Source of the DNA: Piezodorus guildinii
Lineage: Eukaryota > Arthropoda > Insecta > Hemiptera > Pentatomidae
Assembly (NCBI GenBank): GCA_023052935.1
Contig: CM041298.1
Location: 18,769,371-18,833,370 of the forward strand
Length of the DNA stretch: 64,000 nt
Direction of reading: 5' to 3'
The notes below the pieces were generated by a model. That model did not search any database. It was not told the origin of the DNA and saw only the letters and a program-made list of their open reading frames with translations. Shown piece by piece: positions 42,060-54,240 of the stretch. A program made the translations under genes and the position numbers. Every line of letters starts with the position of its first letter. Position 1 is the first letter of the stretch.

Positions 42060-42638
42060 TATTCAGGTATGGGACCTTGTATTGTACAAATCGGTTATAA
42101 GACCTATAATGTCATATAGATGCCCAGTCTGGAGTTTTTCTAGCAGAACATATATCAATAAATTACAGATCCTCCAGAACAGATGCCTAAGACTTGTAAA
42201 CAACTACCTTATACCCAGGATTACCAAAATTCATAAAGAATTAGACATACTGACAATTCATGATTACATCCACGAACAAACCTTCAACTCATGCCCCCTA
42301 AGTAATAACATTCCCATTCGAGAAATAGGAATATATATATTAATCTAAAAATATTATAAAGAAAATATAATTCTTTACCATAGTATTTATTTATGTATCT
42401 ATTTCTCTGTTATGTAAATTTTTTTTCCAGATCAGGAATTATTCTAATAGTAATTCATTTATTTTCCTTGTATTTTATTTCTGTATTTTTTCTGTTGGTT
42501 CTTTTTTATTTTTACCAACAAAAATAATCATTGTAAGAATATTGAAAAAAAAATGGTAACAACAATTTATGTACAGTGTAAGGGGGATTCCCCATCATTG
42601 TTGAACTATTGTACTATTTAAATTAAGAAAGAAAACTT

Positions 42639-42640
<2 letters not shown>
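42060..42640 (+). mobile_element. Jockey-like RT C-terminus, third family (L)
   Basis: A plus-strand relic open from about 41995 to 42348: LYKSVIRPIMSYRCPVWSFS, INKLQILQNRCLRLVNNYLI, ELDILTIHDYIHEQTF. This is the thumb and C-terminal order of classic Jockey elements, but the sequence is unlike the A/B and G families here. About 290 bp of 3' UTR follows (to GTACTATTTAAATTAAGAAAG). A TA run (42643-42690) closes it. Confidence 0.6.
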
Positions 42641-42693
<53 letters not shown>

Positions 42694-42845
42694 GGACCTT
42701 GTGGAGATAGACCGGGACCTAATTCAGATACTTAAATTGGTTGTAAAATAGGTCGAGACCAGATTTGGATGCATCCCTCCAAGGAGCCTACATCAAGGTC
42801 ATGCGGTAAGTGTCATTGGTTAAAAAATATATAACAATAAAATAT

Positions 42846-42868
42846 TATAAAGTAAAGCAAGAACTGAC
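42846..42868 (-). other. Splice donor of the receptor exon
   Basis: On the minus strand the coding sequence ends GTTGACAG, followed by GTCAGTTCTTGC. It splits Arg of the conserved DRY as AG|x (phase 2). Past this point the frame encodes an unrelated hydrophobic string and ends. The donor differs from the GTRAGT consensus only at +3 (C). Confidence 0.7.
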
Positions 42869-43260
42869 CTGTCAACGGAAATCGCCATGAGGGTGAAGAC
42901 GCTGGCGCATATGGAGAGAACGGCAACGAACTGGCTGATCTTGCAATAGGGGCGACCGAAGGGCCAATCACTGTTGACCATGTAGGTGTAATTGAAGGTG
43001 ACGTTGAGGCTGGAGACCATGGCGTCGGCGATGGCCAAGTTGACGAGGAAGTAGTTAGTGACGGTGCGCATCCTCTTGTGGGCGAGGACGATCCAGATGA
43101 CGATGAGGTTGCCGCCGGTGGCCACGATGACCATCCCCCCGAAGAGGAAGGTCCAGATGAGTTGCTTCCACCAGGGCAGGATGAACTGGTTCTCCGGCTC
43201 CTCCAGGCTGAAGTTGCCGGAGCTGTTGGTCCAGTCCAGGCTGTCGTTGTCCACGCTCAT
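42869..43260 (-). CDS. Tachykinin-type GPCR, exon with N-terminus to TM3
   Basis: First coding exon of a rhodopsin-family neuropeptide receptor for tachykinins. The 131 or so residues begin MSVDNDSLDW with N-glycosylation sites (NSS, NFS). TM1 has FGGMVIVATGGNLIVIWIVL, and ICL1 has HKRMRTVTNYF. TM2 has LVNLAIADAMVSSLNVTFNY (Asp2.50 within LAIAD). ECL1 has DWPFG, and TM3 begins YCKISQFVAV and runs SICASVFTLMAIS to DR of the DRY box. The sequence then stops matching at an AG|GTCAGT donor (exon end 42869), splitting the Arg codon. Drosophila TkR99D is the closest receptor I know. GC-rich codon use contrasts with the surrounding AT-rich DNA. Exons for TM4-TM7 are not seen in this window. Confidence 0.88.
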
Positions 43261-43320
43261 CTCGTCGTATGCGTCTTCATCTCTCTCTCACTGCCTCTCT
43301 GCAACAGCTGTAAGCAACAC
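43261..43320 (-). promoter_or_regulatory. 5' leader with overlapping 7-codon uORF and possible acceptor
   Basis: An upstream ATG at 43281-43279 opens a 7-codon frame (MKTHTTR) whose TGA overlaps the receptor ATG (ATGA). A polypyrimidine-poor acceptor candidate TTGCTTACAG lies at about 43308-43317, with another (CTGTTGCAG) just inside it. In the receptor frame, an in-frame TGA ten codons upstream fixes 43260 as the first usable ATG in this exon. The uORF is seen in the sequence; any translational effect is inferred. Confidence 0.5.
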
Positions 43321-43442
43321 CAACTTAGTCTCCAAATTAATCTAATTCATTAAGTATTACAATAAATATATTTAGTAGTATAATAAAACAAAACAAAACT
43401 CTATCTTGAACTTTTCTGGATATACTTTAATTTTCATATTTT

Positions 43443-44850
43443 ACTTTCACCACCTATATATGCAATATATATAGTAGGGAAAAGTATTGCGATCGTGAAA
43501 ATTTTCGAATTCTAGTTTCCAAAGGAATAGACGTTTTAGGGTCCTCTGAGTCTAGATGACTAATTCCCGCAAAAAGGTCTGTGTGTGGTATGTCCAGCGC
43601 AAAAATAAAAATTCCTATGAAACTGAAATTTTATATTTAAGACAACTATGCACCCGAGATGTCACAGCAACTTTTTCAATAGATTCAGCTAACCAGAAGA
43701 GCCACTTTATACCATGTCATTTATACCTTTTTAGGATTTTCTCAAAAACTGCTGTAACGATTTTGATTAAGCTCGCTATATTGATTTATAATTGGACGGG
43801 CTTTAATATCATGTAGGTTTCATTCTGATTGAAATAGACTGATAGGGCTTAAATGCTGATATTTCAAAATGTTTACCTCTAAAGTAATGAATTTAATTTA
43901 ATTTTGTAGTTTTAATGATATTGACCATATCGTATGATTAGCATTGCTAAAAAACAGGTAAATATATATGTAGGGGAAGGGGCGGTGTTAAAATATCTAC
44001 CACTATCCTTCTTCCCTATAATAGAATGCTGGTTCAAAATTGGTATAAGTTTACTTATAATTAAAGTGATGAAAAGAAACAAAAAGGCGAAAATTATTGT
44101 TATACACTTCTAATATAATAAAGATAACATAAATTGATATTCCTAATTATTAACAAAAATAAAGAAAATAAATCTTTTAAAAACTGATAAAATTATTTAA
44201 ACTAATAAAATTATAGAAAAAAATTAAACACTAAAAATTAATATATAATAAAAAAAATGTCTATACACTACGATTTGTACACCTGGTGGCTCCCTCGCTG
44301 CATACGTGTAAGAAAAGGTCGGCGTGCCGATATTATTGGAGGCCGGGCCCGGTTGGGTTGGCTTCAATGTAAATGGTTGAAGAACATAAAATGCACAGTG
44401 CCACTATAAGGTCTTGCTGGGGCAAAGACTTGGCGAGAAGAGAGAGATAAGCGGCTGAGGCGAGCGTGGAGGGGACGCTAATACTACTGCTTGTTTATAC
44501 TTAGAGTATTGTAGCTGTACACAGTTGTGTTGCTGTTCAAATAATACTTTTATAAAAAAAAAAAATAAAAAATATATATCTATAAAATTTCAAAAGATGA
44601 GCTTGAACAATATAAGTTGAACAAATTTGATATATAAAGGAGATAACTGCAAAAAAAATTTGTAATGTAAGTTTTTGTTTTTGAACTTAAAAACAGTAAT
44701 ATACATATATGATATACTTTTGGAAAGCTGGAGATTTTAGGACAAATATAATCTTATACATACTATTGAAAAAGTAAACGGAGAGTGATGAAAAACCTAT
44801 AAAACAAACTGATTGTCGAAGATAATAATATAATAGATTATTTAATAAAA
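43443..44850 (-). repeat. Family F repeat split by an LTR-like insert (F7)
   Basis: Minus-strand F copy. The 3' terminus is at 43443 (ACTTTCACC, TATATATAGTAGGG). Blocks run to 43968 and resume at 44610-44850 (AAGTTGAACAAATTTGATAT, TACTTTTGGAAAGCTGGAGA). The segment between is a 641-bp insertion with a 5-bp TSD. The F 5' end is cut off by the element at 44855. Confidence 0.65.
43969..44609. mobile_element. Candidate solo LTR in F7 (5-bp TSD)
   Basis: A 641-bp insertion beginning TGTAGGGGAAGG and ending CTTGAACA (TG..CA), flanked by ATATA on both sides (43964-43968 and 44610-44614). Its interior is GC-richer (GGCCGGGCCCGGTTGGG near 44343). It clearly interrupts F7, so it is a real insertion. 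LTR identity rests on the ends and TSD length, since no PBS or gag/pol is present. The TSD lies in an AT run, so it is weak evidence alone. Confidence 0.5.
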
Positions 44851-44854
44851 AGGT

Positions 44855-45425
44855 GGCTTAAATGAAACACTCGTTTCTTTCAAAACCCAATGTAAATAAT
44901 TCTTTAACAATTTATTTAACTCAATCCCTTCAATTTAAATCATCAATTCGATCTCGTTCAACCATATCCCGTCTTTCTGACCTCTACCCTCCTCCTCACC
45001 GTACTGCTGCCTTTGACAAGTCCTTTCTAGCCAAAGTAACCTCTCTTTGGAACTATATCCCTCCTGAGATCCGTCATGTAAGAATTGCTTACTCCTTCAA
45101 ATCGCTCCTTTTCAACCACCTTCTCCTTACCCAGTCAAACAGACAATAACTTCAAACTGCAGATGCTATAAATACCAATTATTATTATTTTTTTTTTTTT
45201 GTGTTTATATTCCTCAAATTATCACCGATGAATTAGCTATTTCTGTTTTTTTCATTTTGAAAGTCTGACTTGTAAAGATGTACATATATTACTACCTTAA
45301 TCATTTTTTTAGTTTAGAAATTTGTTATTCTATGCCATGACCACACTGTTCCGGTTATCAATTCTGTATTTTATTTTATTCTTAAGGGACTTTAGTCAAG
45401 TTTTTTCATTTCATTTCATTTCAAT
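44855..45425 (+). mobile_element. CR1/L2-like element 3' part (family D, D3)
   Basis: 5'-truncated plus-strand copy, open at 44862-45149: SLQFKSSIRSRSTISRLSDL, PPPHRTAAFDKSFLAKVTSL, WNYIPPEIRHVRIAYSFKSL, then LLLTQSNRQ-stop. The 3' UTR ends ATTCTTAAGGGACTTTAGTC and a (TTTCA) tail. It shares this tail with D5 and D8 but not with D2. Confidence 0.7.
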
Positions 45426-45440
45426 GTGAACATTAAAAGT

Positions 45441-45575
45441 CTAAGGGTTGAGGCCCATCGATTAAAATGGAGCTTGGCTAGGCACTTGGACGAGAAATGG
45501 ACCAAGAGTTGCACTCAGTGGATCCCGAAAGAGGACAACGGGCAGAAGGCGCGACCACATCAATTGACGTAGAGT
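45441..45575 (+). pseudogene. RTE-like C-terminal fragment (N)
   Basis: Translation VEAHRLKWSLARHLDEKWTK, SCTQWIPKEDNGQKARPHQL-stop. It matches the usual tail pattern RLRWLGHLARMxDEKWTKxVTQWxPRDGKRxRGRP of craniofacial-type RTE retroelements, with small losses. Only about 135 bp remain. Confidence 0.5.
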
Positions 45576-45779
45576 GTAGGTTAAAACTGGTAGCTGCTTG
45601 CGAGGGAAAAATTCTGATGGAAAAACGTTTTAAAGAATATTTAGTTTTGTGTTATCATTTGGTGTGTTTTTTAGGTAATCTATCTTGCAATTGAGGGTTT
45701 TTTTTAATACTTAATTTTGTTTTTCTTTCTTTGGGGTATTTGCTGTTCTTTAATATTTTAATTGTTTATTTATTTATTT

Positions 45780-47550
45780 TTAGACGAACTTGACATCATA
45801 GCAAGTTTGGAAAAAGCACTCAAGGAAGCATTCCTTGCATTGGATGCCGCAGCCAAGAAACTTGGGCTTAGGGTCAACGCAGGAAAGAGTAAGTACAAGG
45901 AGGGAAAGGAGGAAGAAAAGAATACGGCGAAGTTGGCCAGTTCAAGTTCAAATTCGCTGACAGCTTCGTCCACTTGGGAACAGAATTTAACGAGCAAAAT
46001 GATATTTCTATCAATCATAAATAAATAAATATTTTTTTTTTTATTATCCTGGGACATGTGCCTTTAGAATAAAAATATACAGAATATACAAAAAGTGTTT
46101 TGGGGTCTTAGAACATATTTAGTACATATAAACAAGTTAATAATTACTTATATACAATAGGCATATTCAATTGATAAGAAAACAACAAAAAATAAAATAA
46201 AAAAGCTTATTTATAATTTTATTTAGTCTGGATATTCATTAAGTGATTAAATATGCGGGATTTGAAGGTAGAAAGAGAATTGGAGTGACGGATGGAAGGA
46301 GGAATGGAATTCCATAGGATTGAGGATCGAATGAGAAAGGATCTGTCGAAATGTGCTGTTTGGTGGTACGGCCCTACTGTATAAATCTGAAGGCCTGGAG
46401 CGTGTACAACGAGGATCGACAGAGGATTTGAATTGTAGGAGGTCACAAATGTATGATGGACGGTGGGAATGGATAGCTTGGTAAAGAAATGACGCAAGGA
46501 AATACTTGCGACGATTGGAAGGGTAAAACCACTTCAACTCGCCATAAAATTGGGATACGGAGGCGTACCTAGGGACCCGAAGATGAATCGGACAAAGCAA
46601 TTAATTAAACGTTTAATTTTTACCTCGAGATCCCCAGAAACACCATCGTATACCGTACAGCAATAGTCAAAGTTGGGAAATATTAGAGAGGTAACGAGAA
46701 TTTTTCGGGTTTTAAGCGGGAATAGGTGACGGAGGGAATGCAGTCGCTTTAAGGTTGAAAAGGTACGACGGTAGATTTCGGAAATATGATTTTTGAAGGA
46801 TAGAGTTTGGTCGAAGGTTACTCCCAGATTCCTGACAGTCGGGTGGAACTTTATAGGATTACTATTTAGGTACAGGGTTGGGATATGAGGGACTGTTTTC
46901 AGGAGGTGATAGGATCCTATAACAATTGCTTTTGTTTTTTCAAAATTTATTTTTAACTTATTGACTACAGCACAGTGACTTATAATATGTTATGATAATT
47001 TGAAGGAAAATTAATGCTGCCAACAGGCTACTTCAGTCTAAGGAAGCAGTTTGGCAGAAAATTCATCTCGAAGAAAACAAAAATAATCCTTTACAAAATC
47101 TTAGTGCGACCATTGTTGTTATATGATTCAGAAGCTTGGGCCATAACAAAAGCTGATAAGGAAAGACTTCAGATATTAGAGAGGACGATCCTGCGAAAGA
47201 TATTTGGGCTCGCAAAAGTTGGTGAAGCATGGAGAAGACTCAGTAACCAAAGACTTTACATTCTCCTCAATAGCCCAGATGTTTTCTAGGTTGCCAAGGT
47301 TGGGAGACTCAGATGGACAGGCCTGTAGGATATGTCGATCCCGAAGAAGATCCTCTCCGAAGATCCGAAGAAATTGTTGGCACAAGAAGAGTGGGGAGAC
47401 CTAACCTGAGGTGGATGGTTGCTGTCACAGAAGATGCTAGGACCTTACTCGGGGTTAGGGACTGGAGAAATGCTGCGCAAGATAGAGCAAACTGGCGGAG
47501 GCGACGAGTTGCAGCACCAGATGATGATGATGAAATATTTATTCCTTAGT
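45780..47550 (+). mobile_element. RTE-like element M, source of the satellite; split by D4
   Basis: Plus-strand relic. Left part 45783-46010: DELDIIASLEKALKEAFLAL (degenerate ADDIDII motif C), AAAKKLGLRVNAGKSKYK, then FKFADSFVHLGTEFNEQNDI in a shifted frame. Right part from about 46995: RKINAANR-like, FISKKTKIILYKILVRPLLL, SEAWAITKADKERLQILERT, LRKIFGLAKV. After frameshifts near 47270 comes the C-terminus VGRPNLRWMVAVTEDARTLL, GVRDWRNAAQDRANWRRRRV and AAPDDDDEIFIP-stop at 47549. The last 69 bp or so are the first satellite unit. RT fingers and palm are not present in the window. Confidence 0.72.
46029..46994 (-). mobile_element. CR1/L2-like element inserted in M (family D, D4)
   Basis: The longest family D RT stretch here, minus strand. 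Reading down from 46990 in one frame: NKLKINFEKTKAIVIGSYHL, TLYLNSNPIKFHPTVRNLGV, TFDQTLSFKNHISEIYRRTF, STLKRLHSLRHLFPLKTRKI, LVTSLIFPNFDYCCTVYDGV. Then come shifted frames with GELKWFYPSNRRKYFLASFL and DRSFLIRSSILWNSIPPSIR. It ends AGGCACATGTCCCAGGATAA plus an A-rich (AAAT) tail at 46029. It separates the two halves of M. Confidence 0.75.
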
Positions 47551-48735
47551 ATAGAGCAAACTGGCGGAGGCGACGAGTTGCAGCACCAGATGATGATGAT
47601 GAAATATTTATTCCTTAGTATAGAGCAAACTGGCGGAGGCGACGAGTTGCAGCACCAGATGATGATGATGAAATATTTATTCCTTAGTATAGAGCAAACT
47701 GGCGGAGGCGACGAGTTGCAGCACCAGATGATGATGATGAAATATTTATTCCTTAGTATAGAGCAAACTGGCGGAGGCGACGAGTTGCAGCACCAGATGA
47801 TGATGATGAAATATTTATTCCTTAGTATAGAGCCAAATGGCGGTGGCGACGAGTTGCAGCACCAGATGATGATGATGAAATATTTATTCCTTAGTATAGA
47901 GCCAAATGGCGGAGGCGACGAGTTGCAGCACCAGATGATGATGATGAAATATTTATTCCTTAGTATAGAGCAAACTGGCGGAGGCGACGAGTTGCAGCAC
48001 CAGATGATGATGATGAAATATTTATTCCTTAGTATAGAGCAAACTGGCGGAGGCGACGAGTTGCAGCACCAGATGATGATGATGAAATATTTATTCCTTA
48101 GTATAGAGCAAACTGGCGGAGGCGACGAGTTGCAGCACCAGATGATGATGATGAAATATTTATTCCTTAGTATAGAGCCAAATGGCGGAGGCGACGAGTT
48201 GCAGCACCAGATGATGATGAAAATATTTATTCCTTAGTATAGAGCCAAATGGCAGAGGCGACGAGTTGCAGCACCAGATGATGATGATGAAATATTTATT
48301 CCTTAGTATAGAGCAAACTGGCGGAGGCGACGAGTTGCAGCACCAGATGATGATGATGAAATATTTATTCCTTAGTATAGAGCAAACTGGCGGAGGCGAC
48401 GAGTTGCAGCACCAGATGATGATGATGAAATATTTATTCCTTAGTATAGAGCAAACTGGCGGAGGCGACGAGTTGCAGCACCAGATGATGATGATGAAAT
48501 ATTTATTCCTTAGTATAGAGCAAACTGGCGGAGGCGACGAGTTGCAGCACCAGATGATGATGATGAAATATTTATTCCTTAGTATAGAGCCAAATGGCGG
48601 AGGCGACGAGTTGCAGCACCAGATGATGATGATGAAATATTTATTCCTTAGTATAGAGCAAATGGCGAGGCGACGAGTTGCAGCACCAGATGATGATGAT
48701 GAAATATTTATTCCTTAGTATAGAGCAAACTGGCG

Positions 48736-49564
48736 GAGGCGACGGAGAATTACCAGTATAGAGAATGACCATTAGCAAGGAGAGTAAATTATTAAAATGG
48801 AGGACATGCAGACCGATGATGATGAAATATTTATTCCTATAAGCAAATGCGAGGCGACGAGTTGCAGCACCAGAGAGATGAAAAATTTATCCTTAGTATA
48901 GAGCAAATGCGAGCGACGAGTTGCAGCACCAGATGATGATGATGAAATATTTATTCCTTAGTATAGAGCAAACTGGCGGAGGCGACGAGTTGCAGCACCA
49001 GATGATGATGATGAAATATTTATTCCTTAGTATAGAGCAAACTGGCGGAGGCGACGAGTTGCAGCACCAGATGATGATGATGAAATATTTATTCCTTAGT
49101 ATAGAGCAAACTGGCGGAGGCGACGAGTTGCAGCACCAGATGATGATGATGAAATATTTATTCCTTAGTATAGAGCAAACTGAAGGCAAACAGGGGAGGG
49201 AGAATTATCCTATATGAGATAAATGGATTACAGATGAGCAAATGGGGAGGAAATTTCAGACAGAGATGATGAGAAATTATCCTGAATATGGAAAATATCC
49301 TAGATTGAGCAACGGATGAGATGATTTATCTAGTATAAGAAATTGGCTGAGAGAGCAACCAGGGATGATGAAATATTTATCTTAGTAAAAAATGCGGAGC
49401 ATGCGCACGAGATGAGATGAAATATTATTCCTTAGTATAGAGCAAATGGCGGAGCGACGAGTTGGCACCAGATGATGATGATGAAATATTTATTCCTTAG
49501 TATGAGCAAATGGCGGAGGCGACGAGTTGCAGCACCAGAGATGATGATGAAATATTTATTCCTA
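48736..49564 (+). repeat. Degraded block 1 of the satellite
   Basis: Units are shortened by many one- to few-base deletions, with few substitutions (for example AGAGAATGACC, GAGGACATGCAGACC). Four perfect units survive in the middle (48920-49180). The pattern fits poor consensus sequence more than mutation. Confidence 0.6.
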
Positions 49565-50120
49565 TATAGGCAAACTGGCGGAGGCGACGAGTTGCAGCAC
49601 CAGATGATGATGATGAAATATTATTCCTTAGTATAGAGCAAACTGGCGGAGGCGACGAGTTGCAGCACCAGATGATGATGATGAAATATTTATTCCTTAG
49701 TATAGAGCAAACTGGCGGAGGCGACGAGTTGCAGCACCAGATGATGATGATGAAATATTTATTCCTTAGTATAGAGCAAACTGGCGGAGGCGACGAGTTG
49801 CAGCACCAGATGATGATGATGAAATATTTATTCCTTAGTATAGAGCAAACTGGCGGAGGCGACGAGTTGCAGCACCAGATGATGATGATGAAATATTTAT
49901 TCCTTAGTATAGAGCAAACTGGCGGAGGCGACGAGTTGCAGCACCAGATGATGATGATGAAATATTTATTCCTTAGTATAGAGCAAACTGGCGGAGGCGA
50001 CGAGTTGCAGCACCAGATGATGATGATGAAATATTTATTCCTTAGTATAGAGCAAACTGGCGGAGGCGACGAGTTGCAGCACCAGATGATGATGATGAAA
50101 TATTTATTCCTTAGTATAGC

Positions 50121-52984
50121 AAATGGGGAGGAGATGGCACAGTGAGATAATATTATCCTTAGTATAACAATGGCGAGGCGACTGCAGCACAATGAGAGAT
50201 GAATATTATCCATATAGAGCAATGGCGAGGCGCGATTGCACAGAAGTGAGAATATTATTCCTATAAGAGCAAAGCGGAGCGCAGTTGCAGCACAATGATG
50301 ATGATGAAAATTATCTATATAGACAAATGCGGAGGACGAGTTGCGACAGATGATAGATGAAATATTTATTCCTTAGTATAGAGCAAATGGCGGAGGCGAC
50401 GAGTTGCAGCACCAATGATGATGATGAAATATTATTCCTAGTATAGAGCAAAGGCGGAGGCGACAGTGCAGCACAGATGATGATGATGAAATATTTATTC
50501 CTTAGTATAGAGAAATGCGGAGGCGACGAGTTGCAGCACCAGATGATGAGATGAAATATTTTTCCTATATAGAGCAAACTGGGGAGGCGACGAGTTGCAG
50601 CACCAATGATGATGATGAAATTATTCCTTAGTATAGAGCAAAGGCGAGGCGACGATTGCAGCACCAGATGAGATGATGAAATATTTATTCTTAGTATAGA
50701 GCAAAGGCGGAGGCGACGAGTTGCAGCACAGATGATATGATGAAATATTTTTTTAGTATAGAGCAAATGGCGGAGCGACGAGTTGCAGCACAGATGATGA
50801 TGAGAAATATTATTCTTAGTAATGAGAAATTTATTCCTAGTATAGAGCAAATGCGAGGGAGAGTTAACCAGTATAGAAAATTTATCCTAGTTAGAGCAAA
50901 TGGAGGGAATTGCAGACAAATGGAGAAAATTTACCAGTATAGAGAAAATGCGAGGCACGATTGCAGCACAGTGAGATGATGAAAATATATTCCTTATATG
51001 AGCAAATGGCGAGGCGAGGTTGCAGCACCAGATGATGATGATGAAATATTATTCCTTAGTATAGAGCAAACTGGCGGAGAGTGCAGACCAGAGAGTGAGA
51101 AATTTCCAGCATAGAGAAATGGAGACGTTGAAAAGCACCAGATGATGATGATGAAATATTTATTCTTAGTATAGAGCAAACTGGCGAGGCGACGAGTTGC
51201 AGCACCAGATGATGATGATGAAATATTATTCCTTAGTATAGAGCAAATGGCGAGGCGACGAGTTGCAGCACCAGATGATGATGAGAAATATTTATTCCTT
51301 AGTATAGAGCAAATGGCGGAGGCGACGAGTTGCAGCACCAGATGATGATGATGAAATATTTATTCCTTAGTATGAGCAACGGCGGAGGGAGAGTTGAGAC
51401 CAATATGATGATGAAATATTTATTCCTGTTAGAGCAAACGGGGAGGCAATTATCAGACGAGAAGATGGAGAATTTATCCTAGTATAGAGAAAATGAGCAA
51501 GTTGCAGCACCGATGAGAGATGAAATATTTATTCTTATATAGAGCAAATGCGAGGCGACGAGTTGCGCACAGATGATGATGATGAAATATTTATTCCTTA
51601 GTATAGAGCAAACTGGCGGAGGCGACGAGTTGCAGCACAGATGATGATGATAATATTTATTCCTTAGTAAGAGCAACTGGGGAGGCGACGAGTTGCAGCA
51701 CCAGATGATGATGATGAAATATTATTCCTTATATAGAGCAATGGCGGAGGCGACGAGTTGCAGCACAAGATGATGATGAAATATTTATTCCTTAGTTAGA
51801 GCAAACTGGCGGAGGGACGAGTTGCGAAAGTAGTGATGAAATATTTATCGTAGATAGGGCACAGGAGCGAGAGATTCTAGAAGAATGGAGCTTACGATAG
51901 ACCAATGAGAGAGAAATTTTCAGAAGAGATGGGAATTATCTTAGAAGAAATGGGAAATGCGCAGTTGAGCACGGAGGAGAATTTTATCCAGTATAGAGCA
52001 AATGGACCCAGTTGCAGCACAATGATGGAAATTTATCCTTAGTATAGAGAAACGATCCTGTAGACAAATGGAGAGAATTTCTATAGAGAATGGAGAATTT
52101 CCAGAAGAATGGAATATTCAGAGAGAATGGAGGATTCAGACAGAAAATGGATCATTGACCAGATGAGAGAAATATTAGATAACAATGGAGGGAATTACAG
52201 TATAGAGAAATTTATCAGATGACCAATGGAGGGAATTACCAGAATGAGAAATTTATCAAGTTGACCAAATGGAGGAGATTAGCACCAGATATGAGAGAAA
52301 ATTCCTAGAAAGCAACTGCGAGGGAGAGTGAAATATATATTTATTTAGAGAAAGGCGGAGGCGACGATTGCAGCACCAGATATATGAGAATATTTTTCCT
52401 TATATGAGAAACTGGCGGAGGGCGAGTTGCAGACAAAGATGATGAAATATTTATTCCTTAAGAGCAACTGCGGAGGCGACGAGTTGCAGCACCAGATGAT
52501 GATGATGAAATATTATTCCTTGTATAGCAAAGCGAGGCGACGAGTTGCAGCACCAGAGAGATGAGAAAATTTTCTTAGTATGAGCAATGGCGAGGCGACA
52601 GTTGCACACCAGAGAGATGAAATATTATCCTTAGTATAAGCAAATGGCGAGCGACATGCAGCCCAGATGATATGAGAAATATTTATTCCTTAGTATAGAG
52701 CAAATGCGGAGCGACGAGTGCAGCAAATGAGAGATAATATTTTTCCTTATAAAACCAGCGACGAGTCACACCAATGATGATAAATATTATTTTTAAGAGC
52801 AAATGGCGAGCACGAGTGCAGCACCAATGTGAGAAATTTTATTTAGTATAGAGCAAATGCGGAGGCGACGAGTTCAGACCAATATAGAAAATATTATTCC
52901 TTAGTATAGAGCAATGCGAGGCGACGAGTTGCAGCACCAGATATGAGAGAAATATTTATTCTAGTAGAGCAAATGGGGAGGACG
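50121..52984 (+). repeat. Degraded block 2 of the satellite
   Basis: The largest corrupted block. The unit is still recognisable (TTGCAG, GATGAT, AAATATT, TTAGTATAGAG) but shrinks to roughly 45-65 bp by scattered deletions. At 51840-52320 only fragments such as GGAGAATTT and CCAGTATAGAG remain. Confidence 0.6.
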
Positions 52985-54240
52985 AGTTGCAGCACCAGAT
53001 GATGATGATGAAATATTTATTCCTTAGTATAGAGCAAACTGGCGGAGGCGACGAGTTGCAGCACCAGATGATGATGATGAAATATTTATTCCTTAGTATA
53101 GAGCAAACTGGCGGAGGCGACGAGTTGCAGCACCAGATGATGATGATGAAATATTTATTCTTAGTATAGAGCAAACTGGCGGAGGCGACGAGTTGCAGCA
53201 CCAGATGATGATGATGAAATATTTATTCCTTAGTATAGAGCAAATGGCGGAGGCGACGAGTTGCAGCACCAGATGATGATGATGAAATATTTATTCCTTA
53301 GTATAGAGCAAACTGGCGGAGGCGACGAGTTGCAGCACCAGATGATGATGATGAAATATTTATTCCTTAGTATAGAGCAAACTGGCGGAGGCGACGAGTT
53401 GCAGCACCAGATGATGATGATGAAATATTTATTCCTTAGTATAGAGCAAATGGCGGAGGCGACGAGTTGCAGCACCAGATGATGATGATGAAAATATTTA
53501 TTCCTTAGTATAGAGCAAATGGCGGAGGCGACGAGTTGCAGCACCAGATGATGATGATGAAATATTTATTCCTTAGTATAGAGCCAAATGGCGGAGGCGA
53601 CGAGTTGCAGCACCAGATGATGATGATGAAATATTTATTCCTTAGTATAGAGCAAACTGGCGGAGGCGACGAGTTGCAGCACCAGATGATGATGATGAAA
53701 TATTTATTCCTTAGTATAGAGCAAACTGGCGGAGGCGACGAGTTGCAGCACCAGATGATGATGATGAAATATTTATTCCTTAGTATAGAGCAAACTGGCG
53801 GAGGCGACGAGTTGCAGCACCAGATGATGATGATGAAATATTTATTCCTTAGTATAGAGCAAACTGGCGGAGGCGACGAGTTGCAGCACCAGATGATGAT
53901 GATGAAATATTTATTCCTTAGTATAGAGCAAACTGGCGGAGGCGACGAGTTGCAGCACCAGATGATGATGATGAAATATTTATTCCTTAGTATAGAGCAA
54001 ATGGCGGAGGCGACGAGTTGCAGCACCAGATGATGATGATGAAATATTTATTCCTTAGTATAGAGCAAATGGCGGAGGCGACGAGTTGCAGCACCAGATG
54101 ATGATGATGAAATATTTATTCCTTAGTATAGAGCCAAATGGCGGAGGCGACGAGTTGCAGCACCAGATGATGATGATGAAATATTTATTCCTTAGTATAG
54201 AGCAAACTGGCGGAGGCGACGAGTTGCAGCACCAGATGAT

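Noticed and set aside
42770..42800. Plus-strand splice donor (GCG|GTAAGTG) near 42803 suggesting a plus-strand gene
   Set aside because: No coding frame or acceptor supports it. Such motifs are frequent by chance.
43058..43353. Plus-strand frames opposite the receptor exon
   Set aside because: They are shadows of the GC-rich receptor exon; only the minus strand has GPCR motifs.
49497..54026. Minus-strand frames with cysteine/isoleucine-rich repeats (RNKYFIIIIWCCNSS)
   Set aside because: They are the opposite strand of the same 69-bp satellite and have no start context, domain or homolog that I recognise.
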